In this document: positions 9,901 to 20,600 of the stretch, piece after piece
Numbering within the stretch: the first letter of the stretch is position 1
How the letters are laid out: every line of letters begins with the position of its first letter
Assembly: GCA_943704525.1 (NCBI GenBank)
Contig: CALSCQ010002237.1
Location: forward strand, 1 to 21,248
Reading direction: 5' to 3'
Length of the DNA stretch: 21,248 nt
Source of the DNA: Pigoraptor vietnamica
Taxonomy: Eukaryota > Opisthokonta > Filasterea
Program-made: the position numbers and the translations under genes
The notes under the pieces: model-generated
Databases searched by the model: none
The model's input: the letters and a program-made list of their open reading frames with translations, nothing else
What the model was told of the DNA's origin: nothing

Positions 9901-12900
9901 CGCGGCGCGTGGAGAGCGACGGCAGCATCCCCGGGACACCGCGCGCGTCGGCGGCCGTGGTGGAGGCCGGTCGCATGGCCCGGTTCGACATTGGAGACGC
10001 GATTGAGATTGAGATTGTGGTGGATTCTCTGTTTCCGGGCCTGCTGTCGTGCGAGCGCGCGGGACTGGCGCTCGCGCGGCGGGACGTTAGCAGCATCGTG
10101 ACGACGACGCCGTCCGCTGGGGCGAGCAATGCGAACCTTGACGCTATGTCCCTTGGGCAAGGGGTGCGTCGAAACAGCGACGTGTCCGCCTCCCCGTCAC
10201 GCGTGCGTGCGGAGACAGACGAGGTCGGAAAGCCCGCGCCGGTCATTGCGACGCCTGCGGCGATCACCGCTGCATCGACGGGGGCGCCACCTCAAACACT
10301 CTCTCCCGCAACGGTGGCGCAGCTGTCGGCGGTGGCGGAGATGACGGCGGCGGAAGACAACTCGCTTAACGAGTCGCGTCGGTCGCTCGCCCACGAGACG
10401 CGGTCGATGGGAATGGAGATTGAGTGCGTGGAAGTGCGGCCGGGCGCCGTTAACACCCTCGTGTTCAGCGGGATTGTCACGTGCGGAGGCGACTTCGTCT
10501 TTGATCGCATATGGGTCGACGTCGGAAACCTCCGCCTCACGCGTGCGCTGGGGCCATCGGACGGCCTGCGCGGGCTCACATTTGGTCCCACGCGCAGCAG
10601 CGTGACTGTCGAGGTGTTTTTGCCGCCGTCGACGGCGTTGATCGCGGGATCCCCTGTGAACATGAACATTGCCATACGCACAAACGCCGACTCGATTGTC
10701 GGGGGCACGCTCGAAGTCTCGTCCTCCACGGGGCTCCGCATCGATCCCGTGCCGTCCGGATTTCTGTTGATATCTCGGCCGGTTGCACAGCCGCAGCAGC
10801 CACCGCAAGAGTCGTCGCAGCAACCTTCTAGCGGCTCGGCCCCCGCCGACACGCCCGTACCGCCCGTGCGCATGTCGCGGGGGAGCATTCGGCGGCCGTC
10901 TGTTGCGGCGCTGCCCATTGCGCAGATCAATGCCATGCAGGCGGGGACGGCGCGCCGCGTGCCGTTTTCGTTCACGGACAAGGTGATGCAGCTTCCGGAG
11001 TGCGGGCCGAACGAAGTGGTCGAGTTTGCGCTGCCGGTGACCGCCACGGAGAGGGAGCTCAAGCACAAGGTGGGCTGGCTTTTATATTTGACATTGTGTG
11101 TCACGCATGGACCGTGAATGACAAGTCAATTCTTTGTGTGTGTGTGCGCGCGTGTGAAGACTCTGTTGCGGGTTGGATGCGGGAGACACCATGTCGTCCA
11201 CACGTGTGTTATTTGAGGAAATGGGGTTCGCATGCCTCTAATCTGAACGCGCATGGCCTGTGCAGGTGACGTTCGTGCTGAGCTACACGAAGGCGACGGC
11301 CGAGGCTTTCACGCGGCGGCTGACGGTGCCACTGCGCTTCGTCAATCCCTTCGCTGTTTCGTCATCCGTTGTCTTCGATGGCACGCGGTGAGCGATACAT
11401 GAGCAAATTGGTTGCTGTCTAATGTTACAATTACTCGTTGTTGCACGCCTATGAAGGCGCGTAGCGTGTGTTTCTGTGATCGAGACAACATTCGTTTGTT
11501 GTATTCTCACTCACGCGAAACGCGCCCCAATCGCTCCAGGATAATCGCGCCCGCACAGCTGCAATGCGCGGCGCCGGTGCCTCTCAAGCTGCTTGGCTTT
11601 ACCGCTGTACTCGCCGAGGGATCGTCTGCTGGGTGGAAGGTCGCAGACGTCGCCGCGAACAAGGCCGTGGAGGGCATTGTGGGTTGTCGATTGTTGCTGT
11701 GCTGATTTACGTGGGGAACGCAATGCGTTGCGTTTTACGTGGGGGTCTTACTGACACTGGTGACGTGGGGGAACGCGGTCTTACTGACCTTGCCATTCTT
11801 AGGTGGCGCTGCCGCAGCAGAGGATTGGAACTGTTTCTCTGATTGAGAGAGACGAAGGTAAGATTGCTTGTCACGTGCTGCAGCCGCTGTTTTGAGCGCC
11901 TTGCGACCATGACGACACATGTGCGGGCTGACCTACCCTTTCGGACACTCGCTGCATTGCTGGCTCGTTGCCTGATGTTGCGCGAAAACGCCGAATGAGC
12001 AACACCGACCAATCACACAATGGCTCGTATTTTTGGACGTCCACTCGCAGAGGCGGCGGCGGAGGCGGCCACGCGCCCTGGCGTCGACAACCTCGTGCTG
12101 ACGGCGACCATGACGTACACGTTTTTGCGGCAGCAGCGCGAGGAAATATTTGCGTACTCGTTTCCAATTGCCATTGAGTTGCCGAGGGTGCGTCTCATGC
12201 TCGCGCCTGCGCAGTGTTTCAAGTGTCCGTGCGAATGGTCCGATGGTTTTCTTGTTCGTGCACGTGGGTGCTTCAGCGCTTTTACTGTGCCACGTTCCTC
12301 ACTGCTGTCCTTCCTCGCGACAGACTATGTACTTGGTCGATCTGAGGCCAGCGGGCGACAATAGCGAGCCGCTCTGTGTCGGATGCACGCGCCCGTTCAC
12401 CCTGGAGATCACGCGCGTGGGGCCTGTTCCTGTGCGCTCGTCCCTCCTCTACGAAATTGCGCTCGACAGTGCCATGTGGGCGGTTGTTGGGCGTCGCAAG
12501 GGCCTCTTGCCGCCGGAGGAGGTGGGTGTAAGTAGCATGTCGCCAGATGTGCACGTTGTATGGCGTGGGTTTTGCGTGTGGTGCGCAGAGCGTAGTCATG
12601 GATAATACGTTGCCTTCTCTTCTGACGATTCGGTTTGTGTGCCACAGCACGCGACAGTGACCGTCGGGCTTCTTCCGCTGACCGCCGGACGCATTCCATT
12701 GCCCGACGTCGACCTGTCTGTTGCGGACCCCCTACCAGCTGCTGGGTGAGTGCGTGCGTGGTCCTATATTATCGCATTTCATGATCCTGTCTCTTCGTCA
12801 CAACCGGCACCGGACTGACTCGAGGTGTTTCGGCCGCAGTCCCGTGGGGAATCTCCGCAGCAACTCGTTGGCGTCCGCGTCTGTCTCGAGCGGCGGCACT

Positions 12901-13083
12901 CTGAGCGTCGGTTATGCGAGCATGCTGAGCGTGCCTGGAGTGCAGGACCTCTCTGCGCACGGTGGCGACGGCGCCGAGCTCGAGAACCCCTTCCGGTTGT
13001 TTGCCGTCGTGAACAATGGCCGCGGGCGACAGATGATGGTTCTGCCGAAGGAGCAGAGCTATCCGTCGGTGTTGGTCGCGTGA
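6923..13083 (+). CDS. TRAPPC10: Trafficking protein particle complex subunit 10 (Trs130)
   Basis: TRAPPC10 is a large subunit of TRAPPII, the exchange factor complex acting on Rab/Ypt GTPases at the Golgi and endosomes. Thirteen exons: 6923-7028, 7309-7541, 7709-7902, 8101-8293, 8405-8525, 8758-11069, 11266-11387, 11540-11678, 11803-11857, 12051-12187, 12324-12527, 12648-12745, 12840-13083. All joins keep frame and give about 1385 residues, longer than the roughly 1260 of human. The N-terminal third matches the family: DVDVYKQSVK, KIEWLIVYVDIKK, RCVQLRISDN, LPGWNFLNFF and EGLAYAFEMMRLYEEAFFQY. Three low-complexity linkers rich in Ala, Ser, Pro and Thr interrupt the large exon 6 (about residues 440-495, 730-825 and 958-1005). 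Beta-rich C-terminal segments follow. Donor 11 could be 12522 (GTGGGT) or 12528 (GTAAGT); the latter was chosen for its better consensus. Confidence 0.93.
11706..11788 (+). repeat. Short direct repeats in TRAPPC10 intron 8
   Basis: Within the 124-base intron (11679-11802), GGTCTTACTGAC occurs at 11744-11755 and 11777-11788, TTTACGTGGGG at 11706-11716 and 11734-11744, and ACGTGGGGAACGC at 11709-11721 recurs with one extra G at 11763-11776. The doubled TTACTGAC resembles a branch-point sequence, and the second copy sits 14 bases before the acceptor AG. Confidence 0.7.
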
Positions 13084-13296
13084 GGGCCGAATAAGAGAAC
13101 TTGCGCAACTAAGCAGTGGATCTTTGCGATAGTTTGGCGAGGGAACGTGGGATATCGTACGATACCGTCAATCCGACACGGCGCTCCATATATTGCCCGT
13201 CGAGAACAGAGGGCATTGCATGCGGCGTCCACGCACACACGCAACGCACAGCGCAGCGAAGCAACTTCGCACATGGCCATCGTTCGGGCGACGTTC
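13084..13296. other. Short spacer between convergent TRAPPC10 and SerRS
   Basis: Only 213 bases separate the two stop codons, so both 3' untranslated regions and poly(A) sites must fit here or overlap. I see GAATAAG just after the TRAPPC10 stop (about 13089-13095) but no perfect AATAAA on either strand, and nothing that looks coding. Confidence 0.5.
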
Positions 13297-15636
13297 TCAC
13301 TTCTTGGCCTTCTCCGCCGCCTTCTCGTTCTCCTCGTCGATCGGCGCCTTCTTGACAAAGGGGATCGAGTCGCGGTACATCGGGGGCATGTACGGCTTGA
13401 GCACCTCGGGGATAGAAATGCCTGCGAGTTGAGAAAGAAGAAGCGCAGTCGTTGAGTTACAACCGAGGATGACGTTTACGGATAGTAACAAGGACAACAT
13501 TGATACGTTCGCAAATGCACAGTCTCGTCCACGAAGTCGCAAACAGTCCCGCTTACAATTACGAACAGTCGCACACACAATCGCACACACAGTCGCACAT
13601 ACAGTCGCAGACGTCGCACGCAGTCGCACACACAGTCCCGCACACAGTCGCACAATACAGTCGCACGCAGTCGTACACAGTCACACGCACTGTCCGCGCA
13701 CACGCACCCGTCTCGGTCTGGTGGTTCTCCATGATGGCGCAGATGGCGCGCGTCGTCGCACACAGCGTGCTGTTCAGCATGTGCACAAACTCGGGCGCCT
13801 TATCCAGCTTCTTCACGGAGCCGTACCGAATCCGAAGCGCGCGCGACTGGTAGTCGGTGCAGTTCGAGCACGAGACGAGCTCTCGGAACGCGCCGCTGCC
13901 GGGGAACCAGCCCTCGAGGTCCAGCTTCTTGGCGGCCGCGTTGTTGAGCTCACCCGTCACAATGTTGACGACCCGGTAGGGGATGCCGAGCGACTGGAAA
14001 AACTCCTCGGCGTTGCCGATCATCTCGTCCATCATTTTCCACGAGACGCCGTCGTGCGGCGACGTGATGCAAAACTGCTCCACCTTCTCAAACTGGTGCA
14101 CGCGAAAGATGCCGCGCGTGTCGCGCCCGTGCGAGCCGACCTCCTGCCGGAAGCACGTCGAGATGCCCGCGTACCGCTTCGGGAGCGTCGCCACGTCCAT
14201 CCACTCGTCCCGGTGGAACGCGGCGATGGGCTGCTCGCTGGTCGCGATAAGGTACTTCTCGTCGGTGCCCGCGTCCTCGGCCTTCTCGCTCGCCTTGCCC
14301 GTGACCTTGTAGAGCTCCGTGTCAAACTGCGACAGCTGCGCGACCTCCTGCATGACCTCCTTGTTCATGAAGAAGGGCGTGTACAGCGGCGTGTAGTTCT
14401 TCAGACCGAGCAGATGCAGGCCGTAGTTGATGATCGCAAACTCGAGGAACACGGCCGGCCCCTTCAGGTAATAGCCGCGGTTGCCCGCCGTCACCGTACC
14501 GCGGTCCGTGTCCACGCCGTCGATCATCACGATCAGGTCCACGTGCGAGTACTTCTTGCGCGTCTGGGTATCGCCGAACGTCCGCTCAATGCCGTTGTTC
14601 GCCTCGTCGTTGCTGACGACGCACGTCTGAGGAGTGACCACAAACAAGACGCATGAGACTGCTTGCTGGCAAAAACGAGTGCAACAAAGACCGGTCGTCG
14701 TGCACCCCCTCACGCTGGCTTCCTTCTCTTGCACTAGCGCGCAGTCAGTCACCAGACACCTCCACTACACAACACACGCGAAGACGGCGAGAGCATCCAT
14801 GAGCCGCAACGCACGCCGAGCACGCACTCCCACCTCGTGGATGATGTTGCCGACGCCCTTGAGCATCGCAAAGCGCTCCTTGTCGGCGGCGTCGGACTGC
14901 GCCTCGGTGCGCTTGACGTCGTCCTCGATCAGCTTCTTCACGGCCTTGATCTGCGTCACCGTCAGCGCCTTGAGCCCCTCCGCCGTGAGCCCCGTCAGGT
15001 TCTCCGAGATGGACGCCGGCACTGCGTCGGAATCGCCCACGGCCTCCTTCGCCTGCATGCATGCACAGAGAGTGGAAGAGACCACAGCCGTTAACGCCAA
15101 GGACCCACAAAGAGCCGTTACAAGCACATCGCAGCCACTCGAAGACGACCGGTGGATGGATCTCAAAGGCCTTCCCCGCGTGGAATGAACAGCGGCCACC
15201 CAAAAGCACTCTGCAAATGAAATGAACAGCGGCCACCCAAAAGCACTCTGCACCGTGTCGAGGCACCTTCATCTTCTCGCCGACGGCCTTGCTGCAGTTG
15301 TTCGCCATGCGGTTGAGCTGGTCGACGCGGAATCGAACTGTCGGCGACGCAGAGGGGCAATAATAGCATGAGAACGCATCGTGAAAACAACAACACGTCC
15401 CTCCAGCAGTGGCGGTGCATAGCCTCAGGCGGACGATGCACTCGCGATGTAAACAGTACGTCGTCACGGTCCCCGCACGACCCCATACTCGCACACTCAC
15501 GCTGGCGCCATTCCTTGTCCTTCGCAATAATCCTGTCAACGATGCCGACATCCGCATAGCGCTTCCGCTGGCTCTCGCGCACGGCCTCTGGATTCCCGCC
15601 GTTCTCCTCGCGGAAGAGGTTGATGTCGAGCACCAT
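13297..15636 (-). CDS. SARS1: Seryl-tRNA synthetase, cytosolic
   Basis: The enzyme charges tRNA-Ser with serine. Five exons on the minus strand, 15636-15501, 15337-15267, 15052-14834, 14626-13708 and 13421-13297, join in frame to 489 residues (human about 514). It starts [14 protein letters not shown], the usual eukaryotic cytosolic N-terminus, followed by the tRNA-binding coiled-coil arm (about residues 40-140). Class II features are plain: motif 1 around YTPLYTPFF (220-228), the serine-site TSEQP (271-275), motif 2 [21 protein letters not shown] region (from 301), and motif 3 with [20 protein letters not shown]. The end is short and Lys-rich (EKAAEKAKK) and lacks the longer human tail. No presequence is present, which supports a cytosolic role. 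It faces TRAPPC10 tail to tail and shares a divergent promoter with the LON-domain gene. Confidence 0.97.
13560..13700. repeat. Degenerate GTCGCACA-type tandem repeat in SerRS intron 4
   Basis: The 286-base intron (13422-13707) holds about ten imperfect copies of an AGTCGCACACAC-like unit of about 8-14 bases on the plus strand. The sense strand therefore reads TGTGTGCGACTG. Copy lengths and spacing vary, consistent with slippage. Confidence 0.8.
15184..15251. repeat. Recent tandem duplication in SerRS intron 2
   Basis: A 31-base block (starts AATGAACAGCGGCC, ends AAAGCACTCTGC) occurs at 15184-15214 and again, with no mismatch, at 15221-15251, a period of 37 bases. Perfect identity suggests a young event. 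On the sense strand both copies carry TGCAGAGTGC, a possible acceptor, but neither is needed for the gene model, which uses the acceptor before 15052. Confidence 0.9.
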
Positions 15637-16263
15637 TTTTGCAGGCGACTGACGGGCGCAACCGCACGGCCCTCCACACAGATGCAAGTTACAAAATATC
15701 AACTATTGTTAACTCTCAAGGAGCGAGTCAACTTCTGTCGTGTGTATCGCGTGTGTGTGTGTGTCTGTGCGCGTGTGCCTGTGCGTGAAACAGTGTGACG
15801 TGTGTGTGTGTGTTTCGTGGGTCAGCTTGACGCAAGGACCATGTGCGGAGCCATTCTTAGAACACACGTGACATCACGTGATAGAACCAGACAATTTGAA
15901 TTTGAGCCTAATATTTGTGGCAGATTTCCAACTTTTTTTCAGTGTGTGAGTTTCGGGTGTGTCCAGGCCAATCACGTGACTTGCCGCAAAAAAAAAACGG
16001 CCAGCCGACGTCGGTTGAAAATGCAACGGCTGTTCGAAGAGGCGCTACTTGGAACTCCAAGAACGACAGTATACTGACGACAGTGCGCCGCGGAAGCGAA
16101 CTCGGTCTGCCTCGTCTGCCTTCGGGCGGCAGCATTTGCAGAGGCCGGTCACATTAACGGCTTTTGTTGTGCATGTGCCACGAGTGATTGCCGTGCCCTT
16201 TGTTTGATGTGACGACTGCCGTGGTCGTGCGCTACCCACCGTCGGCTCGTCGCAGCTTGGAAA
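15637..16263. promoter_or_regulatory. Divergent promoter between SerRS and the LON-domain gene
   Basis: About 630 bases between start codons. A GT-rich stretch covers about 15738-15815. Two CACGTG palindromes lie exactly ten bases apart (15865-15870 and 15875-15880), one helical turn, as CACGTGACATCACGTG. A further CCAATCACGTGAC at 15968-15980 joins a CCAAT box to the same E-box. AATTTGAA is at 15893-15900 in an AT-rich patch. These are textbook shapes for bHLH-zip (USF/MITF-like) and NF-Y factors; binding is inferred. Confidence 0.6.
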
Positions 16264-17373
16264 ATGACGCTGCCGACGGTGTCGTCGCATTCTGCGCGCG
16301 TGATGGCGTGTGCGCGTGCCCTCGTGCTCGCGTGTGGGGTGCCCCTGCGCCGCACTCGCTCGGACGCGCACAGCATGCGCCACTACTCGACGTCCGATGG
16401 CGACCATGGCGAACCGAAACGAGCGAGCGACATCTCAGGGGCGCTGCGCGTAGAGGATGCAGCGGACGCCGCGAAGGCCACGGAGCTCAAGCTAGGTACT
16501 TTTGCCAATTGCTTTTTGTGGCCAAGTGATTCAAGTGTTGGTGCAGCAGCCGCTTGACACCAAATCTTCCGATGGGGCGCAGGGCTCTTCTACAACGAGC
16601 GGATATTTTTTCCGTCGGACCGCGTGGTCGAGTTCCGCTTCGTCGACGAGGCAAGCAAGCGCATGATCTTGCACGCGAACGCGACCACCAAACTCTTCGG
16701 CCACGTCGGCGGCATGCGAATCGACGCCGTCACGACGCGCGAGACGGAGCGAAAGGGCATCCGTGCTGTGGGTCGCATCGTGAGCCCCGACGTCGGCTGC
16801 ATGATGCGCATATGGAATTGCCACCGGGAGCCGTCGGGTCCCATTGCAGTCATGTGCAGCGCGCTCCAGCGAGTGCGCCTGGTCAACGCCGAATGGGTCG
16901 CAGAGGGGCGCTACAGGCGATCGAGCGTCACGACGATCGACGACGAGCCGATGGAGGACGAGGACGAACTGCGGGCGCAGGACAGCTTTGAGCAGCTGCG
17001 TCAGCGAGTGAGCGCGTGGAAGGCGAGTCAGGAGGGGACTTTCTTGCGCGACGACGTGCGACGCAACATGATATGGCTGCTGGGCGCGCGACCGGGCATC
17101 GCGGGAATGGACTGGCCGACATTTTCGTTCACTGTCGCTGAAATTGTGTCGTCGCTCAGGTGCGTGTCGTCGCCGGTCGCAGGCAGTGGCCGTGCGCGCC
17201 GGAGTTGCGGGACTTCTATATAATGATGCTGAAATGTGGTGCGTGCGTTTCTTAATCGCAGGCGTAACCAGGTGCATCCCGACCGCCAGTATGAGCGGCT
17301 TGTTGCCATGCTTGCGACGACAGACACGGCGGAGCGACTTCGACTCACCGTCGAGCACATGTTGATGGATTGA
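16264..17373 (+). CDS. LON substrate-binding-domain protein, probably mitochondrial
   Basis: Three exons, 16264-16495, 16583-17159 and 17262-17373, join in frame to 306 residues. The N-terminus is rich in Arg, Ser and Ala with almost no acid, and contains RHYS (residues 39-42), a typical R-3 processing site (cut after Y41), so mitochondrial import is likely. Exons 2 and 3 look like the PUA-like N-terminal domain of Lon: the opening FYNERIFFPSDRVVEFRF, then KLFGHVGG, the block RKGIRAVGRIV and ALQRVRLVNAEW, followed by the helical end TTDTAERLRLTVEHML. No AAA+ ATPase or Ser-Lys protease part is present, and the protein ends there. Stand-alone LON-domain proteins are known (LONRF- and cereblon-related, bacterial small Lon-like proteins); substrates here are unknown. 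The start has A at -3. Confidence 0.82.
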
Positions 17374-17670
17374 GCTGTGTGTAGATATGACCACTGTAAA
17401 TAGCACTTCAATTGCCTCTACTGAAGCCGTTGGCAGTTATGCGAGACCACGAAGCAGACAGCAGCCTCACCTTGTTGGACCCTGACGGCGGCCGGCGCGC
17501 GCGCGTGTGTGAGAAGCAGTGGCGGCGTTGGAAAAATTTGTACTCGAACCAATTGATGGATTCGAACGCACCATTCGCCAATTGTTCGGAGGCCGCATAA
17601 CACCCGACGACCACGACCGGCGGGGAATTTTTTGTTCGCTCTCACTGTGCGTGGCACTTCACTGCCGAAA
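17374..17670. other. Short spacer before the beta-helix gene
   Basis: About 300 bases. TGTAAATAG lies 22 bases after the LON-gene stop and could be part of its 3' end signal. A 62-codon open frame (17412-17600) has no recognisable features and probably is 5' untranslated sequence of the next gene. Confidence 0.4.
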
Positions 17671-20600
17671 ATGCGGTTGCGCGCCTGTGCCAGCGCCCTC
17701 TTGCTGCTGTGCGTCTTCTCTAGTCGCGCCCTGCCAGCGGGCGCAGACGAAGACGTCGATCTCCTGACGGGCTGTCCCGCCTTCTTTTTTGGCGGATGGA
17801 CGCAGAATGCAAACTCCTCCGGCGGCGCCGCGGCAGACGACGCCGCCGTTGCCGGCCACGTGCGCAGGCTGCGCGTTGGGTGCATATTCGCCACACTCTT
17901 TGACCGCAACGCTCCGTACGACGGGAACGCGGCCGACGTGACGATCAACAGGTGTGTGTGACTCTGTGTGCCGGTATGCCGTGCACGGGCAACCGTGACA
18001 ATGACGGCCGCCGGCGCTTCGAATTACACGGCCGGAACGATAGCCGCCAGAGGCGCGCGCTTTGCTTCTTTCGTTTCAGAGTCACGTGAAGAAGCTCAGT
18101 CTTGTTGTCAGTGTTTTATCGCGTCTTAAATCTCCCAGCGCTAGCGCTCAGTACTGACTGAGCCGTGAGACGGTGCGCACCGGCGGTAGCACGCGTACGG
18201 CAGCGGCCTGTCGTGCACCGACTCTATCTTCTCTTCATGACTCTAATTTTCGTGTGGAATTCTATGGACATGATTGTACAGCGCATCAACCCAGCGCTCC
18301 TCTCCACTGCTTGCAGACGGCTCTTTTCGTGCGTGCCCTCGAGCACGATCCCCGACGTGTACGAAGTGCTCTTCGACAGATTCGACCCGACGATTGGCTC
18401 CGAAATGTATTCCGTCGCCCTCATCAAGCTCGCCGCCGACATCGACGTCGACGCCAATCTGACCCCGCACGTGTACGATGTGCTCACCATTGTGCACGTA
18501 GAGGGCCTCGAGTTCCTCTCGCAGGAGGCCGCGTTCGCCTTTAAACCAACATCGCTGTCCGACGACCCCTTTGCGACGGTCACGATCTATCGGCGCGTGG
18601 GGCGGCAGCCAAGCGCCCTCACGCGCGTGCAGTACGCGCTGTGTGCGGGACAGCCCGTGATCGAGCTCGTGCCGGGCGTGTACAGGGACCTCGAGTGGGA
18701 GGTGCCGTCCGCAGTGCAGGTGCACACCGCGCCGTCCGCTGCCCCGGAGGAACGCGCCGTGTTTGACTGTGGGGGGGACGACGCGGCGGACAACGCGGCA
18801 TTTGTCGCCGCCGTCGACGCGGAGGGTCCCGTCGCCTTTTCGCGCTTCGCCGTCACGCGCTGCAGCAGCGGCTTCTCGGCGGCCGGGTTCGCCGAGTCGT
18901 GGGCGTGGCGGGGTGTGAAGGCGGTGGATCTCGCCCTCACGGACTTTGAGGCTTACGACAACAAGCTAAAGATGGACAGTGACGATGTGACGCGCGGTGC
19001 GGGCCACCTCGTCCACACGCTCCCGGTGTTGCCGGACGGAAACGTGGCGTGGCCGTGGAATGGTCCACCTTTGGTTGCGGTGAGCGGCTCGCTTGTGCTG
19101 CGCGAGTGCTCGGTGGTAAGGACGCACACGGGAGACGGTGGCGGGGGAAGGATTGTTGCGGTGGTGGAGAATGGCGGCCTGCACGTCGCCATCCAGCAGT
19201 GTCGCTTTGTCGGTACGCGGCGGCCACGCTCCGTTTATTTGTGTGTCAGTGTGTGCATAATGTGTGTGTGCACTGCGTGTGTGCGTGTGCGCGCGCGTGT
19301 GTGTTTGTGTGTGTGCGTGTGTGCGTGTGCATGTTCGGTGATTCCAGGTCGGTGCGTGTGCATTAATTCATTAATAACGTCCGAAATCCCACAAAACCGC
19401 AGACAACAGCCTCGGCAACACGCTTTATTTCGCCAGCTCCACGTCCGCGGACATTGCCCATTGCGTGTTTGATAACTTGGCGACCCTCTACGATGGCTTC
19501 GGGCTGTGCATTTATGCGGTGACAGCGGCCGTCGCCCTCACCGACACGGTCATACGGAACGAAGGGCTGTTCTTTGCGCAGCAGTCGCAAGTGATCATGG
19601 ACGGCTGCACGGTGGAGAACGCGAGGCCTCGCTATTTCCCCACCCTCTTCTCCTCTTCTTACCTCGTCGCAACGTCAACGCACTTTCGGAACTGTTCGGC
19701 GGTCCGATTGTACAACGCCGGAGGGGCCGTTACCGCAAATGGCTTCTCCGCCCTCAGCATGGAAGCGTGTACACATGTGTCTTCGAGAGTTGTTTCGCGG
19801 ATTACCCGGGGTCAGTTGGGGGTGCCATGCGCGCCGTCGACGGCTCTCTCATTGCCCTCCGAAACTGCAGCTTTATTGGAAACATGGTGGGTCAGTCGCC
19901 ACGCTCTTTCCCTCTCAGCCTGTGTGTACGTGCCCCTCTGCTGACGCCTCGCTATCGGCGCCGCCGCACTCCAGGCAGAGAACGGCGCTGCGCTGGCGTT
20001 AGTGGATGAGATGGGCCACGCGATTTCGCCGTTTGCATTGCTGGACGGGTGTGCGTTTGTGGGGAATGTGGCCTCGCAACGCGGTGGCGCAGTGTATCTC
20101 GAAGGGGTGGGTGTTCCGCAGCCCGTCTGGAGCAGTTGCCTCGTGTGTGTGTGCGCTCACGAATGATCCTTTTCCGCGCGCTTGTATTGAGTGTGTGGGT
20201 GTTGTGGCATCAAATGGTGTGTGTGTGTGTGTTGCGGAGGAGGGGGGTCACAGCCATGCCTGCCAGGTGCATGCATAATACGCAGTGTATCTTGCATGGT
20301 GAGAGCGCCGCAGTGAAATTATCACTGCGCGAGCGGCATGTCGCTCGCAGAGTGCGGTTGTCAGTCGCATCTCCATGTTGAGAACCCTCTTTCCTCTGCA
20401 GGCGGAGGGCTTCTCTACCACCTTTATGGCGACAGATTCGGTGCTTGGAGAGAATGTCGCAACTGTCGGCGGCGCCGTTTACGTCGGAAACGGCGCATCC
20501 CTGCAATTGGAGCGCTCGACACTGCGCGACAATGCGGTACGTCAGACCCTCGCCGTGGCGCAGTATTTGTAGTGGCGATGGCAAACACCGTGTGTGCGTG

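Noticed and set aside
8676-10160. 494-codon minus-strand open frame
   Set aside because: Antisense shadow of TRAPPC10 exon 6, which has clear family matches on the plus strand.
13089-13095. Poly(A) signals (GAATAAG here, TGTAAA near the LON-gene and DUF4246 stops)
   Set aside because: No consistent motif follows all stop codons, so I cannot call a species-wide signal from this window.
13560-13700. CRISPR-like array of short repeats
   Set aside because: Units are degenerate, of uneven length and without unique spacers, and they lie in an intron of a eukaryotic gene.
13469-14656. 395-codon plus-strand open frame
   Set aside because: Antisense of the SerRS catalytic exon and of its repeat-filled intron.
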